A stretch of 41,362 nucleotides of DNA, taken from Verrucomicrobiia bacterium (GTDB lineage: Bacteria > Verrucomicrobiota > Verrucomicrobiia > Opitutales > Opitutaceae). The notes below the pieces were generated by a model that did not search any database, was not told the DNA's origin, and saw only the letters and a program-made list of their open reading frames with translations. The stretch's first letter is position 1, and each line of letters begins with the position of its first letter. This document shows, piece by piece, positions 39,786 through 41,362 of the stretch. Location of the stretch: NCBI GenBank assembly GCA_011525695.1, contig WYBX01000037.1:1-41362 (forward strand), read 5' to 3'. Both the position numbers and the translations under genes were made by a program.

Positions 39786-40957
39786 TCCGCTGGAAACAAC
39801 TGCGGAAAATACGTCTCGAGCACTTTGGCCGGCAAACCGAGGCGAACCGGGGCTTTCGGAGTATCTGAAACCAGAAGTCCGGCATCGATCGCGGTTGTCA
39901 GGACAGTGCGGCCGGTTCGTTCGCCGGCTCCCACGATGCGACCGGCTTCGCCACGGGGGAATTCTCCGCGAAGGAGCGCTTCGCGTAGCAACAAGAACAC
40001 ACGATCGGCTTCGGGCGCGACCTTGGCATCAACCACCCTGACGTAATGCTCGATGCGCTGTTCCAAGCCATCGAAGTCGAGCAACTCCTCCATGAACCGG
40101 ATCTGGTCGAGCATCACGCGGAGCGTGAACTCACAGAAATCCCAGAGCGCTCGTTCACTCAGATGACCCCGCCCATCGTCCGCGCTTGCGCTGCTGCGCT
40201 CCTGATCCGCGTTGGACAGACGCTCATAGTATTCCTTTCGATTGCGCGCGAGACCGCGGGACAATGACCAGAGGCCTCCGCCATCAATGCCCAGTTGGCG
40301 AATCACGGCATCCGAAAAGAGCCGCACCACGCGTCCATTGCCGTCTCGAAACGGGTGAATCCAGGCCAGACGATGATGACTGGCCCCGATGGCAATGATG
40401 CGGTGGATGCGCGAAAGGTCCGCCGATTCGTAGCGCCACTGAAAGTGGCTGAGCAATTGTGGGACGAGTTCGTGCGGGGGTCCGATGTGGGTGCCCACTT
40501 CGACATCGCGGTCGCGCAGCGCGCCGGGAACGAGTCGCGTTTTTTCTCCGGTCGAGTTCGTAGCCACCCGCATCGATTCGGGAAGGTGCTCGTAGAACCG
40601 CCGGTGTAGGTCGCAGATGAACTCGGTCCCAAACGCTGAATCCGTTTGCGCGCCTGCCCAGCGCTGCACTTCCAGATGCGCCAGGGAAAGCCGCTGCAGA
40701 TCGCGTTTCTTCGGTTCGGCGGCGAAGTCGTTCTTGAGCGCGGCTTCGATGTCTGGCACGCGGGTCTGCTGGCCCTCGATGAGATTCGAGTAATAGCAAT
40801 GCATCCACCGGGTCAGTTCGGCTATCTCAACGCGAAGCGGCTCCCGTAATTTGGCCGAGAGACGAGCGGCGCTTTCCACAATCGAGCACGCCAGGTCCTC
40901 CAGAGGTCGCAGCCTCTGGTTGGGAATGACGGGTTCGATAGCAGTTCGTGTCAGCAT
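39764..40957 (-). CDS. fic: Fic family protein with N-terminal inhibitory helix
   Basis: The 397-residue cytoplasmic protein has the Fic core motif HPFRDGNGR (His201 catalytic; matches HxFx(D/E)GNGR). Fic enzymes move AMP from ATP onto target Ser/Thr/Tyr. The N-terminal helix contains YYSNLIEGQ: Ser57...Glu61-Gly62 fits the (S/T)xxxE(G/N) inhibitory motif, so this is a self-inhibited class II Fic needing no separate antitoxin. A Fic-N region (40-120) and a C-terminal winged-helix-like segment (310-385) complete a full-length protein. It lies at the end of a region of toxin-antitoxin remnants. The target is unknown. Confidence 0.93.
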   Translation of the reverse strand: MLTRTAIEPVIPNQRLRPLEDLACSIVESAARLSAKLREPLRVEIAELTRWMHCYYSNLIEGQQTRVPDIEAALKNDFAAEPKKRDLQRLSLAHLEVQRWAGAQTDSAFGTEFICDLHRRFYEHLPESMRVATNSTGEKTRLVPGALRDRDVEVGTHIGPPHELVPQLLSHFQWRYESADLSRIHRIIAIGASHHRLAWIHPFRDGNGRVVRLFSDAVIRQLGIDGGGLWSLSRGLARNRKEYYERLSNADQERSSASADDGRGHLSERALWDFCEFTLRVMLDQIRFMEELLDFDGLEQRIEHYVRVVDAKVAPEADRVFLLLREALLRGEFPRGEAGRIVGAGERTGRTVLTTAIDAGLLVSDTPKAPVRLGLPAKVLETYFPQLFPADQMTGTA

Positions 40958-41067
40958 TTTGCCGATCTATGTGCCGATTGTCGCTGGCAGCTATACCCTA
41001 ATCATGAGAAAGTTAAATACTAATCGGCATGCGGAGCTCCCACATTTTTGCCGATCATTTTGCCGCT
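40955..41067 (-). promoter_or_regulatory. Upstream region of fic with a duplicated CGGCA...GATCGGCAAAATG block
   Basis: Read on the minus strand, AATCGGCACATAGATCGGCA is followed by AAATG and ends at the fic start codon. A second block, GAGCGGCAAAATGATCGGCA followed by AAAATG, lies about 90 bp further upstream. Between them is an AT-rich stretch (AGTATTTAACTTTCTCATGA) that could hold the promoter. The arrangement suggests a duplicated operator or a tandem duplication of the start region. Confidence 0.4.
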
Positions 41068-41186
41068 CGGTTCTCAGTGAACACCAATGCGTAGCAGTTC
41101 ACGCCCGGATTGGTGTCGAATGCGACGTATCCCTTCAGCCGCCACGGCTGGGATTCGGATGTCGAAGGATTGCAGCCCCGGTGGAT
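41055..41186 (-). other. Short open frame, possibly the 3' end of an unknown protein
   Basis: A 43-codon frame ends WRLKGYVAFDTNPGVNCYA then LVFTENRAAK and stops at 41055-41057. An in-frame stop lies just upstream. It may be the tail of a broken gene. I do not recognise it. Confidence 0.25.
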
Positions 41187-41237
41187 TCACCGAGGATCTA
41201 CGGCAGCGGCTGCATGACCACAACTGGGATAGCATAC

Positions 41238-41322
41238 CCAACCCGGCGAAGCCGGAACCAATGTTGAGGGGCGGCCATAGGGGTGCGACGGGCATGCGGA
41301 CGGCCCATCCCCGCCGGGTTGG
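41238..41322. repeat. Palindromic element with 11-bp perfect ends
   Basis: CCAACCCGGCG (41238-41248) is perfectly inverted as CGCCGGGTTGG (41312-41322), enclosing 63 bp without a gene. It is unlike families A, B and C. The gap 40958-41362 holds otherwise only the fic upstream region and the short frame at 41055-41186. Confidence 0.5.
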
Positions 41323-41362
41323 TAAGCGCCAAGCGAGTGCCAACACGTGATGGCAAGGGCTG

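Noticed and set aside
1..41362. tRNA, rRNA or riboswitch genes
   Set aside because: I looked through all gaps for tRNA arms (GTTCRA-type T loops), rRNA signatures and known riboswitch cores and saw none I could support.

Overview
The window is strongly GC-rich Gram-negative DNA. It holds LPS/exopolysaccharide glycosyltransferases, an MsbA-like exporter, TolB and a ydbH-ynbE-ydbL outer-membrane lipid operon. The enzyme mix (GH9, GH27, PL10, tandem DUF1080), a DUF6268-like protein and abundant 'ATGGAGGGCC' palindromes point to Verrucomicrobiota, most likely an Opitutaceae relative. This placement is inference; there is no rRNA in the window.

Layout. 0-2.6 kb: 3' end of glgP, then a compact ydbH-ynbE-ydbL operon. 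2.6-9 kb: a class III cyclase/TolB-like/TPR protein, a concentrative nucleoside transporter, a gamma-carbonic-anhydrase-like protein, folA and ald, with palindromic repeats between them. 9-12.4 kb: a secreted GH9 enzyme whose 5' end runs into a repeat. 12.5-19.7 kb: glycan locus 1 (NT-fold protein, two GT2s, O-antigen ligase/polymerase, GT4, deacetylase). 19.7-25.6 kb: housekeeping genes rpmG, mrp, tolB, sodA, tadA, infA and a Xer recombinase. 25.7-31.7 kb: glycan locus 2 (two GT2s, a methyltransferase, a GT9 heptosyltransferase, an MsbA-like ABC exporter). 32-39 kb: polysaccharide degradation (GH27, DUF1080 x2, PL10) mixed with small unknown genes. 37.6-41 kb: remnants of toxin-antitoxin modules and an intact Fic gene.

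The strongest signal outside the genes is a family of interspersed palindromes. Fourteen 20-bp hairpins have a nearly constant ACGGAG loop but four different stem sequences, whose arms change together. Ten of the fourteen are paired as hairpin - 46/47 bp spacer - hairpin (five pairs, about 86 bp), and two pairs stand in tandem at 33.3-33.5 kb. Two other palindrome families (TAGCAGCC...GGCTGCTA, and GGGGCGCAG-loop-CTGCGCC) and an array of 3-nt-loop hairpins fill most remaining gaps. Some of these repeats supply stop codons, or the 5' coding sequence, of neighbouring genes. No transposase lies in the window, so they must be mobilised in trans, if at all.
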